Made by a program: the position numbers and the translations under genes. 64,000 nt of DNA from Chromobacterium subtsugae (GTDB lineage Bacteria; Pseudomonadota; Gammaproteobacteria; Burkholderiales; Chromobacteriaceae): positions 310,001 through 374,000 of the forward strand of contig NZ_JYKA01000001.1 in NCBI RefSeq assembly GCF_001676875.1. Direction: 5' to 3'. The notes beneath the pieces are model-generated. The model saw only the letters and a list, made by a program, of their open reading frames with translations, searched no databases and was not told the origin of the DNA. This document shows, one piece after another, positions 26,251 through 35,408 of the stretch (position 1 is the first letter of the stretch; the number at the start of each line of letters is the position of its first letter).

Positions 26251-26493
26251 TTATTTGTTCAGGTTCGCGTTAACGTAGTCAACAGCGTGTTGAACAGTGG
26301 TGATCTTCTCGGCTTCTTCATCCGGAATTTCGCACTCGAACTCTTCTTCCAGAGCCATCACCAGCTCAACGGTGTCGAGCGAGTCGGCGCCCAGGTCGTC
26401 AACGAAGGAGGATTCGTTCTTCACTTCGGCTTCGTTCACGCCCAGTTGTTCGGCAACGATCTTCTTGACGCGCTGTTCGATGTTGTTTTCCAT
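26251..26493 (-). CDS. acpP: Acyl carrier protein
   Basis: The 80-residue acidic protein carries growing acyl chains on a 4'-phosphopantetheine attached to Ser38 in the [10 protein letters not shown] motif. Sequence and length match AcpP. It lies between fabG and fabF in the usual order. Codon use is less GC-rich at third positions than in its neighbours, as expected for a very highly expressed gene. Confidence 0.98.
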   Translation of the reverse strand: MENNIEQRVKKIVAEQLGVNEAEVKNESSFVDDLGADSLDTVELVMALEEEFECEIPDEEAEKITTVQHAVDYVNANLNK

Positions 26494-26601
26494 TTGTATA
26501 AACCCTTGACCTTTCTGATTCGGGATAGCAAAACCCCGGTATTCTACAAAAAAAATTAGAGCAGCCTACCTAAATCTCGCCCCGGCGCATGCCGGGCCAG
26601 A

Positions 26602-27339
26602 TTATGGCATCAGCATACCCCCGTTAACGTGCAAGGTTTGGCCCGTAATGTAGGCCGCACGGTCCGACGCCAAAAATACAACGGCATCGGCAATATCCTT
26701 GGCGTCGCCCAGGCGGCCCAGCGAAATCTGGCCAACCAGCGCTTCGCGTTGCGCTTCCGGCAGCGCGCGGGTCATGTCGGTATCGATGAAGCCAGGCGCC
26801 ACGCAATTGACGGTGATATTGCGACTGCCGACCTCGCGCGCCATCGACTTGGTGAAGCCGATGATGCCCGCCTTGGCGGCGGCGTAGTTGGCCTGGCCGG
26901 CATTGCCCATCGCCCCCACCACCGAGGCGATATTGACGATGCGGCCGGAGCGGGCCTTCATCATGCCGCGCATCACGGCTTTGGAAGCCTTGAACACCGA
27001 CTTCAGGTTGGTATCCATGATGGCGTCCCAATCCTCATCCTTCATCCGCATCAGCAGGCCGTCGCGGGTGATGCCGGCGTTGTTGACCAGCACAGCGACG
27101 GCGCCGAATTCCTTTTCCACCGATTCGATCAGCGCTTCCACCGCGCCGTCTTCGGTCACGTTCAGCACCCGGCCGGCGCCGCCCTTGGCGGACAGCCGTT
27201 CGTGGATGGCGGCCGCGCCCGATTCCGAGGTGGCGGTGCCGATCACCACCGCGCCCTCGGCGAGCAGCGCGTCGGCGATCGCCGCGCCGATGCCGCGCGA
27301 GGCGCCGGTCACCAGCGCCACTTTGCCTTGCAGACTCAT
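26602..27339 (-). CDS. fabG: 3-oxoacyl-[acyl-carrier-protein] reductase FabG
   Basis: FabG reduces 3-oxoacyl-ACP with NADPH in fatty acid elongation. The 245-residue product has TGASRGIGAA at 11-20, NNAG, NIASVVG with the catalytic Ser, YAAAKAG with Tyr and Lys, and the C-terminal YITGQTLHVNGGM typical of FabG. GGAGA lies before the chosen ATG; the open frame extends 17 codons more. It lies between fabD and acpP. Confidence 0.96.
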   Translation of the reverse strand: MSLQGKVALVTGASRGIGAAIADALLAEGAVVIGTATSESGAAAIHERLSAKGGAGRVLNVTEDGAVEALIESVEKEFGAVAVLVNNAGITRDGLLMRMKDEDWDAIMDTNLKSVFKASKAVMRGMMKARSGRIVNIASVVGAMGNAGQANYAAAKAGIIGFTKSMAREVGSRNITVNCVAPGFIDTDMTRALPEAQREALVGQISLGRLGDAKDIADAVVFLASDRAAYITGQTLHVNGGMLMP

Positions 27340-27423
27340 CAATGTGTCTCCTTGTTGTCGGCGCCCGCCCTTGTTCGTACGGGCCGCCACGGGCAGGGCC
27401 AGGCCTGTCCGGTTTTCATCCTG

Positions 27424-28353
27424 TCAGGCCAGCTGGTCGCGGGCGGCTTCCAGCGCGGCGCGATCGGTCAACGCCAGGCACTTGACGTCGCCATCGATGC
27501 GCTTGGCGAGTCCCGCCAGCACTTTGCCCGGGCCGCACTCGGCCATCAGCGAAATGCCGTCGGCGGCCAGCTTCTGGATGGTTTCGGTCCAGCGCACCGG
27601 CATGTACAGCTGGCGCGTCAGCGCGTCGCGGATCTGCTCGGCGTCGTTGTAGCCGGCGACATCGGCATTGTGCAGCACCGGAATCGCCGGCGCGTTCAAA
27701 TGCACATCCCGCAGCGCGTCGGCCAGACGGTCCGCCGCCGGGCGCATCAGCGCGCAATGGGACGGCACCGAAACCGGCAACGGCAGCGCGCGCTTGGCGC
27801 CGCGCGCCTTGCACAGCTCCATCGCGCGCTCGACGGCGGCTTTGTGGCCGGCGATCACCACCTGGCCCGGCGAATTGAAATTGACCGCCTCCACCACCTC
27901 GCCCTGCGCGGCTTCTGCGCAGGCGGCGCGGATGTCGTCGTCGGACAGGCTGAGGATCGCCGCCATCGCGCCGACGCCGACCGGCACCGCCGCCTGCATC
28001 GCCTCGGCGCGCAAACGGACCAGCTTCACCGCCTCGGCGAACGGCAGCGCGCCCGCCGCCACCAGGGCGGTGTATTCGCCCAGGCTATGGCCGGCAACCA
28101 CCGACGGCTGCTTGCCGTTCAGCTCCTGCCAAGCCAGATAAGTGGCATAGCCGGCGGCCAGCATGATGGGCTGGGTATTGACGGTGGCGTTGATCGCATC
28201 GGCGCTGTCGGCCTGCAGCATCGCCCACAGGTCCAGCGACAGCGTGTCGGACGCTTCTTCGAAAGTGTGTTGCACCACGGGCAGGTCGGCGAAGCCGTCC
28301 ATCATTTTCAGGCTTTGCGAGCCCTGACCCGGAAACAGAAAAGCAAAAGCCAT
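27424..28353 (-). CDS. fabD: Malonyl CoA-acyl carrier protein transacylase FabD
   Basis: FabD loads malonyl onto ACP. The 309-residue product has the FPGQGSQ start, the nucleophile Ser90 in AGHSLGEYTALV and the catalytic His in VPSHCALM; the QLYMPVRWTETI segment is also family-typical. The start at 28353 is preceded by CTGGAG; the frame extends 23 codons upstream. It follows fabH by 124 bases. Confidence 0.96.
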   Translation of the reverse strand: MAFAFLFPGQGSQSLKMMDGFADLPVVQHTFEEASDTLSLDLWAMLQADSADAINATVNTQPIMLAAGYATYLAWQELNGKQPSVVAGHSLGEYTALVAAGALPFAEAVKLVRLRAEAMQAAVPVGVGAMAAILSLSDDDIRAACAEAAQGEVVEAVNFNSPGQVVIAGHKAAVERAMELCKARGAKRALPLPVSVPSHCALMRPAADRLADALRDVHLNAPAIPVLHNADVAGYNDAEQIRDALTRQLYMPVRWTETIQKLAADGISLMAECGPGKVLAGLAKRIDGDVKCLALTDRAALEAARDQLA

Positions 28354-28477
28354 AGTCGACTCCAGAGAATTCGACGCAAAGAATGACGCAAAGCGATGGT
28401 GATTGCCAAGCACGCCGATCAAGAAACCCTGTCATTATCGGCGATCTGGCGGCAAAACCACCATTATTGCGTCACTT

Positions 28478-29437
28478 TTAAAATGTCAGCAGCACTGCGC
28501 CCCAGGCGAAACCGCCGCCTATGCCTTCCAGCAGCACGGTGTGGCCGCGCTGAATGCGGCCATCACGCACCGCCACGTCCAGCGCCAGCGGGATCGACGC
28601 GGCCGAGGTATTGCCCTGGGATGGCAGCGTCACCACCACCCGCGCCATGTCCAGGCCCAAATGCTTGGCGGTGGATTCGATGATGCGCAGATTGGCCTGG
28701 TGCGGCACCAGCCAGTCCACCGCGGCCTTGTCCACGCCGGCTTCCTTCAAGGTGGAAACGGCGATGTCGGACAAGGATTTGACGGCGAACTTGAACACCG
28801 CCGGACCATCCATGTGCAAGTAGGGGATGCCCTGGATCTTGCCGCCGGAAATCTGCGCCGGGGTGTTGAGCAGGCCCTGGTAGCGGCCATCGGCGGCCAG
28901 CTTGGCGTGCAGGATGCCAGGCTCGTCGGACTCGCCCAGCACCACCGCGCCGGCGCCGTCGCCGAACAGCACGCAGGTGCGCCGGTCGTCCCAATCCAGC
29001 ACTCGCGACATGATCTCGGCGCCGATCACCAGCGCTTTCTTGGCCATGCCGCTCTTGATGTAGGCGTTGGCCGTGGAGAGCGCGTAGATGAAGCCGGCGC
29101 ACACCGCCTGCACATCGAAGGCGGGAATGCCCGGCAGCCCCAGTTTTTCCTGCAAGATGCAAGCGGTGCTGGGGAAAATCATGTCCGGAGTGGTGGTGGC
29201 CACGATGATCAGGTCGATCTCGTGCTTGTCTATGCCAGCGTTTTCGATGGCCGCGTTGGCGGCCATCAGCGCGAGGTCGCTGGTCTTGTGCTGATCGTCG
29301 GCAATATGGCGCGCGCGGATGCCAGTGCGAGAAACGATCCACTCGTCGCTGGTATCCACGCGTTCGGCCAATTGCGCATTGGTGAGCACCTGGGATGGCA
29401 GATAACTGCCGGTGCCGAGAATGCGGGAATAGCCCAT
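28478..29437 (-). CDS. fabH: 3-oxoacyl-[acyl-carrier-protein] synthase III FabH
   Basis: FabH condenses acetyl-CoA with malonyl-ACP to begin fatty acid synthesis. The 319-residue product has the nucleophile Cys113 in [13 protein letters not shown], the His in [11 protein letters not shown] and the Asn in [14 protein letters not shown]. It begins six bases after the plsX stop. The second synthase in this operon, FabF, handles elongation. Confidence 0.96.
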   Translation of the reverse strand: MGYSRILGTGSYLPSQVLTNAQLAERVDTSDEWIVSRTGIRARHIADDQHKTSDLALMAANAAIENAGIDKHEIDLIIVATTTPDMIFPSTACILQEKLGLPGIPAFDVQAVCAGFIYALSTANAYIKSGMAKKALVIGAEIMSRVLDWDDRRTCVLFGDGAGAVVLGESDEPGILHAKLAADGRYQGLLNTPAQISGGKIQGIPYLHMDGPAVFKFAVKSLSDIAVSTLKEAGVDKAAVDWLVPHQANLRIIESTAKHLGLDMARVVVTLPSQGNTSAASIPLALDVAVRDGRIQRGHTVLLEGIGGGFAWGAVLLTF

Positions 29438-29442
29438 GTTTG

Positions 29443-30480
29443 TCAGTTCGCTTCTGCCTCGGATTGCTTGAGGTTGTTTAATTGATTTGCAACCCGTTCG
29501 GCGATGTGACCAATCACGTCGGAGCCGGCCTCCTCGCATGCCTGCGCCAACGCGTAACGGAATCCTGTGACATCGGCGCCGCCGTGGCTTTTCACCACGA
29601 TGCCGCGCAGGCCCAGCAAGCTGGCTCCATTATAGCGGCGCGGATCGATGCGTTTCTTGAAGAGCGCCAGCACCGGCAGCGCGGCCAGCGCGCACAAGCG
29701 CGTCCACCAGCTGCGGCCGAACTCTTCCTTCAGGAAGACGGCGAACATGTGCGCCAGCCCCTCAGCTGTCTTGAGCGCCACATTGCCGGTAAAACCGTCG
29801 CAGACTACCACATCCACCGTGCCCTTGCAGATGTCGTCGCCTTCCACGTTGCCGTAGAAATTCAGCTCCGACTGGCGCAGCAGTTCGGCAGTCTTTTTAA
29901 TATTGTCGTTGCCCTTGATGTCTTCGCTGCCGATATTCAGCAGCCCGACGCTGGGATGGCTCCGCCCTTGCAGGCAGCTCATCAGTTCGGACCCCATGAT
30001 GCCGAACTGCAACAGTTGTTCCGGGGTGCAATCGACGTTCGCGCCCAGATCCAGCACGCAGGATGTGCCCTTGACATTGGGCAGCAGCTTGGCGATGGCG
30101 GGACGGTCTATGCCGGGAATGGTCTTGAGGACGAAGCGGGCGGTCGCCATCAGCGCGCCGGTATTGCCGGCGGACACGGCGGCCTGAGCCTTGCCTTCCT
30201 TGACCAGATTGATCGCCACCCGCATCGACGAATCTTTTTTATTCTTGAGGGCGAGCTGAGGCGCCTCGTCCATGCCCACCACCTGGGTGGCGTGCTGGAT
30301 CAGGATGCGCTCACGCACGGCACCGTCGTGCAGGGCCAGTTCCGCCTCCAGGGCTGGCTGGTCGCCTACGAGAATCAGATGGGTGTCGGGGTGGTCTTGC
30401 AGGAATTGGATCGATGCCGGGACGGTAACCTTGAGGCCAACGTCACCGCCCATAGCATCAACCGCGACGGTGATAGTCAT
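29443..30480 (-). CDS. plsX: Phosphate acyltransferase PlsX
   Basis: PlsX converts acyl-ACP to acyl phosphate, the donor for PlsY in phospholipid synthesis. The 345-residue product starts [13 protein letters not shown], the typical beginning, and has [28 protein letters not shown] and [17 protein letters not shown]. An in-frame TTG immediately precedes the ATG; I use the ATG. It lies after rpmF and before fabH. Confidence 0.96.
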   Translation of the reverse strand: MTITVAVDAMGGDVGLKVTVPASIQFLQDHPDTHLILVGDQPALEAELALHDGAVRERILIQHATQVVGMDEAPQLALKNKKDSSMRVAINLVKEGKAQAAVSAGNTGALMATARFVLKTIPGIDRPAIAKLLPNVKGTSCVLDLGANVDCTPEQLLQFGIMGSELMSCLQGRSHPSVGLLNIGSEDIKGNDNIKKTAELLRQSELNFYGNVEGDDICKGTVDVVVCDGFTGNVALKTAEGLAHMFAVFLKEEFGRSWWTRLCALAALPVLALFKKRIDPRRYNGASLLGLRGIVVKSHGGADVTGFRYALAQACEEAGSDVIGHIAERVANQLNNLKQSEAEAN

Positions 30481-30541
30481 CAACGATTGCGGTATAAAAG
30501 TGCCTACCTAAGTTCGGGAAGGAAGAGAAGACGGGAGCGAA

Positions 30542-30721
30542 TTACTCGCCCTTGGTCTTCACAACCTTGCGGCCACGGTAGAAGCCGTTCGGGCTGATGT
30601 GGTGACGCAGGTGGGCCTCGCCGGTGCTGGCTTCAACTGCCAGTGCCGGAGCGGTCAGAAAATCGTGGGCACGATGCATACCGCGCTTGGACGGGGACTT
30701 TTTGTTCTGTTGAACAGCCAT
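30542..30721 (-). CDS. rpmF: 50S ribosomal protein L32
   Basis: A 59-codon gene that translates to [20 protein letters not shown] and ends [10 protein letters not shown]. Length, the basic N terminus and the [14 protein letters not shown] segment match bacterial L32. It has no CxxC pairs, so it is the zinc-free type. It lies between yceD and plsX, the canonical position, and is preceded by AGGAGT before the ATG. It should be the most highly expressed member of the operon with acpP. Confidence 0.96.
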
Positions 30722-30766
30722 GGTCGACTCCTAAGAAATTCAAGTAGATTCTAATGCGAATCCGGG

Positions 30767-31270
30767 TTACTCGGACTTGGGTCTCTTAAGCGCCGCCAGC
30801 ACCGCAAACGGGTTGGGCTTGTCAGCCTTGGCGAGCGAGAGAGTATCCCTGCTGCATTCGTCGTGTTTGGGCGAATGCGGCAAGCCCATTATGATTTCGT
30901 CTTCGATCAGCGCAATCGCGTTCAGTTCGGGCTCGGCGAGAATGGCGTCCAGCTCCTCGTCCTGCTCGCAGGCTTCATCCAGCTTTTCCTGGCTGGCAAA
31001 CAGCGTGATCACCGAATCGGTGGCCAAGCTGAACGGCATGCCGTCCAGGCAGCGCTGGCAAGTGACTTGCAGCTTGGCATCCAGCTGGATGCGCAGCGCG
31101 AAGCGCTGCAGCTCGTCACGAAAGCCCGTGAGCTGATACGACACCTCGCCGGAGGTGTCGGACAGGTCGCTGTGCACACGCTCGTCGAGTTCGCAAACCG
31201 GCACCAGGCCGGACTGCGAACGCCCTTCCCGGGCGAACTTGAGCGGGTCGATCAAAATCGGTTTAGACAT
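30767..31270 (-). CDS. yceD: YceD/DUF177 family protein
   Basis: A 167-residue protein of the DUF177 (YceD) family, which in bacteria and plants is connected with 23S rRNA accumulation; its exact role is unsettled. The family signature C-x-R-C-L is seen as TCQRCLDGMPF near 70-80. A second Cys pair is not kept, though Cys appear later (EACEQDEE, DECSRD). It is the first gene of the rpmF-plsX-fab operon, as in most proteobacteria. A good sigma70 promoter lies just in front. Confidence 0.92.
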   Translation of the reverse strand: MSKPILIDPLKFAREGRSQSGLVPVCELDERVHSDLSDTSGEVSYQLTGFRDELQRFALRIQLDAKLQVTCQRCLDGMPFSLATDSVITLFASQEKLDEACEQDEELDAILAEPELNAIALIEDEIIMGLPHSPKHDECSRDTLSLAKADKPNPFAVLAALKRPKSE

Positions 31271-31279
31271 AAACCTCGC

Positions 31280-31309
31280 ATGTTACAATCCACTCCCCTG
31301 ATTTGTCAA
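31280..31309 (-). promoter_or_regulatory. Sigma70 promoter of the yceD-rpmF-fab operon
   Basis: On the minus strand a perfect TTGACA (31309-31304) is followed after 18 bases by TAACAT (31285-31280), four of six to TATAAT. The start of transcription would lie only a few bases before the yceD ATG at 31270, so the message would have almost no leader. Confidence 0.6.
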
Positions 31310-31377
31310 AAGAAACAAGGCAAGGACGGAAGCGCCCGCCCCGGCGCCCGGCCTTGCCGCAACCCGACCCCGAACCC

Positions 31378-31959
31378 ATGCAAATCGTACTGGCCTCCAC
31401 TTCGCGCTATCGCCAAGAGATCATCGCCCGCCTCGGCCTGCCATTCAGCGCCGAGGCGCCCATCTGCGACGAAACGCCGCTGGCCGGCGAAACCGCGCTC
31501 GAAACCGCCGTGCGGCTGGCTCGCACCAAGGCGCAATCGCTGGCGGGCAAGCACCGCGACGCCCTGATCATCGGCTCCGACCAGGTCGCCTTGCTGGACG
31601 GCAAGCAGATCGGCAAGCCCGGCAGCTTTGAAAACGGCGTGGAGATGCTCAAGTGGATGAGCGGCCGCACCGTGGTGTTCCACTCCGCGCTGGCGTTGCA
31701 CAACAGCCACAGCGGCCGGCTGCAGGAGTGCGTGGGCATCACCCGCGTGACGCTGCGCCAGCTGACCGAGGCGCAGATCCGCAACTATCTGACCCGCGAA
31801 CCGGACGCGCTCCATTGCGCCGGCAGCGCCAAGAGCGAAGGCCTGGGCGGCGCGCTGCTGGAAAAAGTGGAATCCGACGACCCCAACGCGCTGATCGGCG
31901 TGCCGCTGTTCCAACTGATCAGCATGCTGGCGAACGAAGGCGTGGAGGTGCTGAAATGA
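31378..31959 (+). CDS. Maf family nucleotide pyrophosphatase (YceF-like)
   Basis: Maf proteins hydrolyse non-canonical nucleotides; the YceF branch acts on m7GTP. The 193-residue product has the N-terminal [16 protein letters not shown], the catalytic Asp in [10 protein letters not shown] and [10 protein letters not shown] near the C terminus. The order yceF opposite yceD-rpmF-plsX is also that of E. coli, which supports the YceF type. The frame starts 25 codons earlier, but similarity begins at MQIVLAST. No clear SD is seen. It overlaps the next gene by four bases (ATGA). Confidence 0.9.
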   Translation: MQIVLASTSRYRQEIIARLGLPFSAEAPICDETPLAGETALETAVRLARTKAQSLAGKHRDALIIGSDQVALLDGKQIGKPGSFENGVEMLKWMSGRTVVFHSALALHNSHSGRLQECVGITRVTLRQLTEAQIRNYLTREPDALHCAGSAKSEGLGGALLEKVESDDPNALIGVPLFQLISMLANEGVEVLK

Positions 31960-32660
31960 GCGGCACCTTGTTTTTGATCCCCGCGCCGCTCGGCGACGAA
32001 AACGTCGCCTGGCTGCCGGAAGGCGAGCGCGCCAAGGTGATCCACATCACCCACTTCGTGGTCGAGGCGGAAAAAACCGCGCGCAAGCATCTAAAAGCAT
32101 TGGGCGTAACCGCGCCGATCCGCGAGCTGGCCATGAGCACGCTGAACGAACACACCAAGGAAGCGGATGTCGCCGCGCTGCTGGCGCCGCTGCAAGCCGG
32201 CCACGACGTCGGCCTGATCTCCGAAGCCGGCTGCCCGGCGGTGGCCGATCCCGGCGCGCAGCTGGTGGCGCTGGCCCACCGGCATGGCATCCGCGTCGAG
32301 CCGCTGATCGGCCCCTCGTCCATCCTGCTGGCGCTGATGGCCAGCGGCGCCAACGGCCAATGCTTCGCCTTCCACGGCTACCTACCGGTGGATGCGGCGG
32401 AAAAGGCCAAATTGGTGAAAGAACTGGAGCAGCGCTCGCGGCAGCGCAACGAAACCCAGCTGTTCATCGAAACGCCTTACCGCAACAACGCGCTGCTGCA
32501 GCAACTGCGCGAGACGCTGGCGCCCTCCACCCGGCTCGCGGTAGCCTGCGACCTGACCCTGCCGACGCAGACCATCGTCAGCCATCGGGTGCAGGATTGG
32601 CCGCAAAACCCGCCCGATCTGCACAAGCGGCCGGCCATCTTCGTGATCCACGCCGCCTGA
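31956..32660 (+). CDS. SAM-dependent methyltransferase, tetrapyrrole-methylase/RsmI-like
   Basis: A 234-residue protein of the tetrapyrrole methylase fold related to the 16S rRNA methyltransferase RsmI. The region [23 protein letters not shown] near 88-110 and the [16 protein letters not shown] segment near 118-133 are shared with RsmI, but the N terminus is different ([17 protein letters not shown]) and the usual GNLGD sequence is absent. It is the short paralogue that sits downstream of maf in several beta-proteobacteria. The methyl acceptor is unknown. Translation is coupled to maf by ATGA. Confidence 0.82.
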   Translation: MSGTLFLIPAPLGDENVAWLPEGERAKVIHITHFVVEAEKTARKHLKALGVTAPIRELAMSTLNEHTKEADVAALLAPLQAGHDVGLISEAGCPAVADPGAQLVALAHRHGIRVEPLIGPSSILLALMASGANGQCFAFHGYLPVDAAEKAKLVKELEQRSRQRNETQLFIETPYRNNALLQQLRETLAPSTRLAVACDLTLPTQTIVSHRVQDWPQNPPDLHKRPAIFVIHAA

Positions 32661-32668
32661 GAAGCGCC

Positions 32669-33877
32669 ATGCCCAAGAACACGCCCATCATCCAGTCGCT
32701 GCTGGATACCGATCTTTACAAGTTCACCATGCTGCAAGTGGTGCTGCACCAGTTCCCGGCCGCGCACGGCGAATACGAGTTCAAGTGCCGCAACCATCCG
32801 GACACGCCGCTGACCCAGCTGAAACAGCAATTGGAAACCCAGCTCGACCACCTGTGCCAGCTGCGCTTCAGCCAGGATGAACTGGACTATCTGCGCGGTC
32901 TGCGCTTCATCAAGAGCGACTTCGTCGATTATCTGGAGCTGTTCCATCTGCAGCGCCGCTTCATCGAAGTGGCGGAGGAAGGCGAGCAGTTGGCCATCCG
33001 CATCAAGGGGCCGATGGTGCAGGCGATGTTCTTCGAGATCTTCGTGCTGGCCATCGTCAACGAGCTGTATTTCCGCCCGCTGGACAACCAGAAAGTGCGC
33101 GAAGAAGGCCGCCGCCGGCTGGAGGCCAAGCTGGCGGAACTGGAGCGCTTCCAGCGCGAGGAGGCGGCGGAACAGCGCTTCCCGCTGCTGATCGCCGATT
33201 TCGGCACCCGCCGCCGCTTCAGCCGCGACTGGCAGGAGCACGTGGTGGAAAGGCTGAACGCCGCGCTGCCGGAAATCTTCCGCGGCACCAGCAATGTCCA
33301 TCTGGCGCGCAAGCTGGGCATCACGCCGATCGGCACCATGGCGCACGAGTTCTTCCAGGCCTTCCAGGCGCTGGGCGTGCGGCTGCGCGACTTCCAGAAG
33401 GCGGCGCTGGAATCCTGGGTGCAGGAATACCGCGGCGACCTCGGCATCGCGCTGACCGACGTGGTGGGAATGGACGCCTTCCTGGCGGACTTCGACCTTT
33501 ACTTCGCCAAGCTGTTCGACGGCCTGCGCCACGACAGCGGCGACCCCTACATCTGGGGCGAGAAAGCCATCGCCCACTACCGCAAGCTGCGCATCGACCC
33601 GGCCAGCAAGATGCTGACCTTCAGCGACGGCCTGTCGGTGGATAGCGCGCTGCAGCTGCACCGCCACTTCAGCCCGCACATCCAGGTGAGCTTCGGCATC
33701 GGCACCCACTTCACCAATGATATGGGCCTGGAGCCGCTGCAGATCGTGCTGAAGCTGGTCAGCTGCAATGGCCAGCCGGTGGCCAAGCTGTCCGACAGCC
33801 CCGGCAAGACCATGTGCAGCGACGAAACCTTCCTCGCCTACCTGCGCCAGGTGTTCCGCATCGCCGCGCCGCAGTAG
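32669..33877 (+). CDS. pncB: Nicotinate phosphoribosyltransferase PncB
   Basis: PncB converts nicotinate and PRPP to nicotinate mononucleotide in NAD salvage. The 402-residue product begins with [14 protein letters not shown], has the GTRRRFS stretch, the [22 protein letters not shown] segment with the catalytic His, and [11 protein letters not shown] and [10 protein letters not shown]. It follows the methyltransferase by eight bases and probably belongs to the same transcript as maf. Confidence 0.96.
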   Translation: MPKNTPIIQSLLDTDLYKFTMLQVVLHQFPAAHGEYEFKCRNHPDTPLTQLKQQLETQLDHLCQLRFSQDELDYLRGLRFIKSDFVDYLELFHLQRRFIEVAEEGEQLAIRIKGPMVQAMFFEIFVLAIVNELYFRPLDNQKVREEGRRRLEAKLAELERFQREEAAEQRFPLLIADFGTRRRFSRDWQEHVVERLNAALPEIFRGTSNVHLARKLGITPIGTMAHEFFQAFQALGVRLRDFQKAALESWVQEYRGDLGIALTDVVGMDAFLADFDLYFAKLFDGLRHDSGDPYIWGEKAIAHYRKLRIDPASKMLTFSDGLSVDSALQLHRHFSPHIQVSFGIGTHFTNDMGLEPLQIVLKLVSCNGQPVAKLSDSPGKTMCSDETFLAYLRQVFRIAAPQ

Positions 33878-33880
33878 CCC

Positions 33881-34735
33881 TCAATAAAGCAGCGCCATCA
33901 ACTGCTGGCGCGCCTGCGCCGGCAACCTGTCGCCGGCCAGCGCCACCGCCTGCCGGCCCAGCGCCCGGTAGGCGGACGCCAGCTCCGCATCTTCCAGCAC
34001 CGACAAGTGCCGCTCCACCGTGCCGACGTCGCCGCGCACGATGGGGCCGGTCAACGCCGCATGCGGTCCCAGCAGCAGCGCGTTCTCCAGCGTTTGCCGC
34101 ATCAGCCCGCCCAGCAAATCCGCAGCCAGCCCATCCGGCACGCCAGCCTGGCGGGTCAGGCCTTCCGCCATTTCCAGCAGCGCCACCAGAAAATTGGACG
34201 CCACCGACAAGCCGGCGTGGTAAGCCGCCTTGCCGCCCGGCCCCAGCCGGAACGGCCTGCCTCCCAGCGCCGCGGCGAAACCCTCCAGGCGCGAGCAGGC
34301 CTCTTCATCGCCCTCCAGCGCGCACAAAGTGCCGGCAAACCCCGCCACCGCCCGCTCCGGGTCGGCGAAGGAGAACGCCGGGTGCAGGCTGGCGACATGC
34401 GCGCCCTGCTCCGCCAGCGGCCGCAGCAGCGCGGACTCTCCCGCGCCGCTAGCGTGGAACACCACGCTCCCGGCCGGCACCACCCCAGCGGCGGCCAACG
34501 CCCTGGCGCAGAATGCGATGGCCGCGTCCGGCACCGCCAGCAAGTACAGATCCGCCGCCGCCAGCTGATGCATATCGCTCACCGCCCGCCCCGCGCCGAT
34601 GAATTCGCAAGCCCGCAACAACGGCGGCATCCGCCTGGCCATCACATCCACCACCTCAAACTGCCCAGACAGCCGCGCCAAGCGCGCCAGGCTGCTGCCC
34701 AACCGTCCGGGGCCGATCACCGTCAGCGTCCGCAT
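33881..34735 (-). CDS. DUF2520-type Rossmann oxidoreductase
   Basis: A 284-residue protein with an N-terminal NAD(P)-binding motif GPGRLGSSLARL at about 8-19 and a C-terminal helical domain of the DUF2520 type (SLHPAFSFADPE, AYHAGLSVASNFLVALLEMAE, LTGPIVRGDVGTVERHL). The architecture resembles ketopantoate reductase and pyrroline-5-carboxylate reductase relatives; the reaction is unknown. I start at MRTLTVIGPG; the frame extends 24 codons but without a family match. It is convergent with pncB, with three bases between stops. Confidence 0.82.
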   Translation of the reverse strand: MRTLTVIGPGRLGSSLARLARLSGQFEVVDVMARRMPPLLRACEFIGAGRAVSDMHQLAAADLYLLAVPDAAIAFCARALAAAGVVPAGSVVFHASGAGESALLRPLAEQGAHVASLHPAFSFADPERAVAGFAGTLCALEGDEEACSRLEGFAAALGGRPFRLGPGGKAAYHAGLSVASNFLVALLEMAEGLTRQAGVPDGLAADLLGGLMRQTLENALLLGPHAALTGPIVRGDVGTVERHLSVLEDAELASAYRALGRQAVALAGDRLPAQARQQLMALLY

Positions 34736-35006
34736 CCTTATATATACCTTTCCCGAGCCAAGCCCCGCCCGCTCGATCCAACATCGCCCGGATTGTAGGC
34801 CATACACCCCTCGCGCGCCCGATCACCGCCGCTCTTGCCTGATATGAGCGCGCCCATCCGCATGGAAACCCGTGGCCAAAAAGCCTCACATCGCCATATG
34901 GATAAAACTACGAAAAACAAAAGTAAAAATAATATTACTGTTTAAAACCAATATCTTGCACGAACACTTCACACATATCAGCAACATAATTTGAACATTT
35001 GCACCA
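34736..35006. other. AT-rich intergenic region before the small RNA
   Basis: This stretch has no open frame that looks coding. The right half (34900-35006) is markedly AT-rich compared with the rest of the window and leads into the small-RNA promoter. The promoter of the DUF2520 gene should lie near 34740-34800. Confidence 0.5.
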
Positions 35007-35035
35007 TTTACATAGCTGATGCTTTCTTTTAGTAT
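35007..35035 (+). promoter_or_regulatory. Sigma70 promoter of the candidate small RNA
   Basis: TTTACA at 35007-35012 (five of six to TTGACA) is followed after exactly 17 bases by TAGTAT at 35030-35035 (four of six to TATAAT). A start at about 35042 is predicted. The porin coding region begins 360 bases further, after a strong terminator. Confidence 0.6.
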
Positions 35036-35041
35036 GATCGC

Positions 35042-35135
35042 AAGCGAATTCAAGCAGATGCAATCTGCGCCCGCCTGGATTCACTTCAAGTCACGTTGAT
35101 TTTTCAGCCCGCCCGCATTGGCGGGCTATTTTTTT
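35042..35135 (+). ncRNA. Candidate trans-acting small RNA upstream of the porin gene
   Basis: About 94 bases between a sigma70-type promoter and a strong intrinsic terminator, without an open frame. The first part has a 6-bp hairpin (35054-35059 with 35063-35068). A less structured middle (35069-35105) ends in a U-rich run. The terminator has an 8-bp stem (35106-35113 with 35120-35127), a six-base loop and a run of seven T. Hairpin, U-rich single strand and terminator with a long U tail are the layout of Hfq-binding RNAs. I know no family it matches. An alternative is a terminated leader of the porin transcript, but the porin start lies 274 bases beyond the terminator. Confidence 0.55.
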
Positions 35136-35295
35136 GCCTAAATCACCTCAATCCGCCAAGAAATTCCGCAAAAACAGGTGTTCCTACGCACTGACGTTTT
35201 TTTGCAACAAGACAATCCGCCGCGCAAATACAAAGTAACAGTCCTGACTATTCAATAACTTACGACACAAAAAATCGAACATTTACTTTGCTAAA

Positions 35296-35313
35296 AAGCA
35301 ACAATCGTTGCTT
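35296..35313. repeat. Inverted repeat in the porin upstream region
   Basis: AAGCAAC at 35296-35302 and GTTGCTT at 35307-35313 form a perfect 7-4-7 dyad about 100 bases before the porin ATG. It may be an operator or an RNA hairpin in the porin leader. The porin promoter itself is not clear to me. Confidence 0.4.
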
Positions 35314-35408
35314 GATCACAACACTATCCGCCAGCCATAGTTGCATTTTCACAACCCAGCCAATAGCATTTGCTCACATTCCTAAAACCTAAAAAGGATG
35401 ACTTGACC

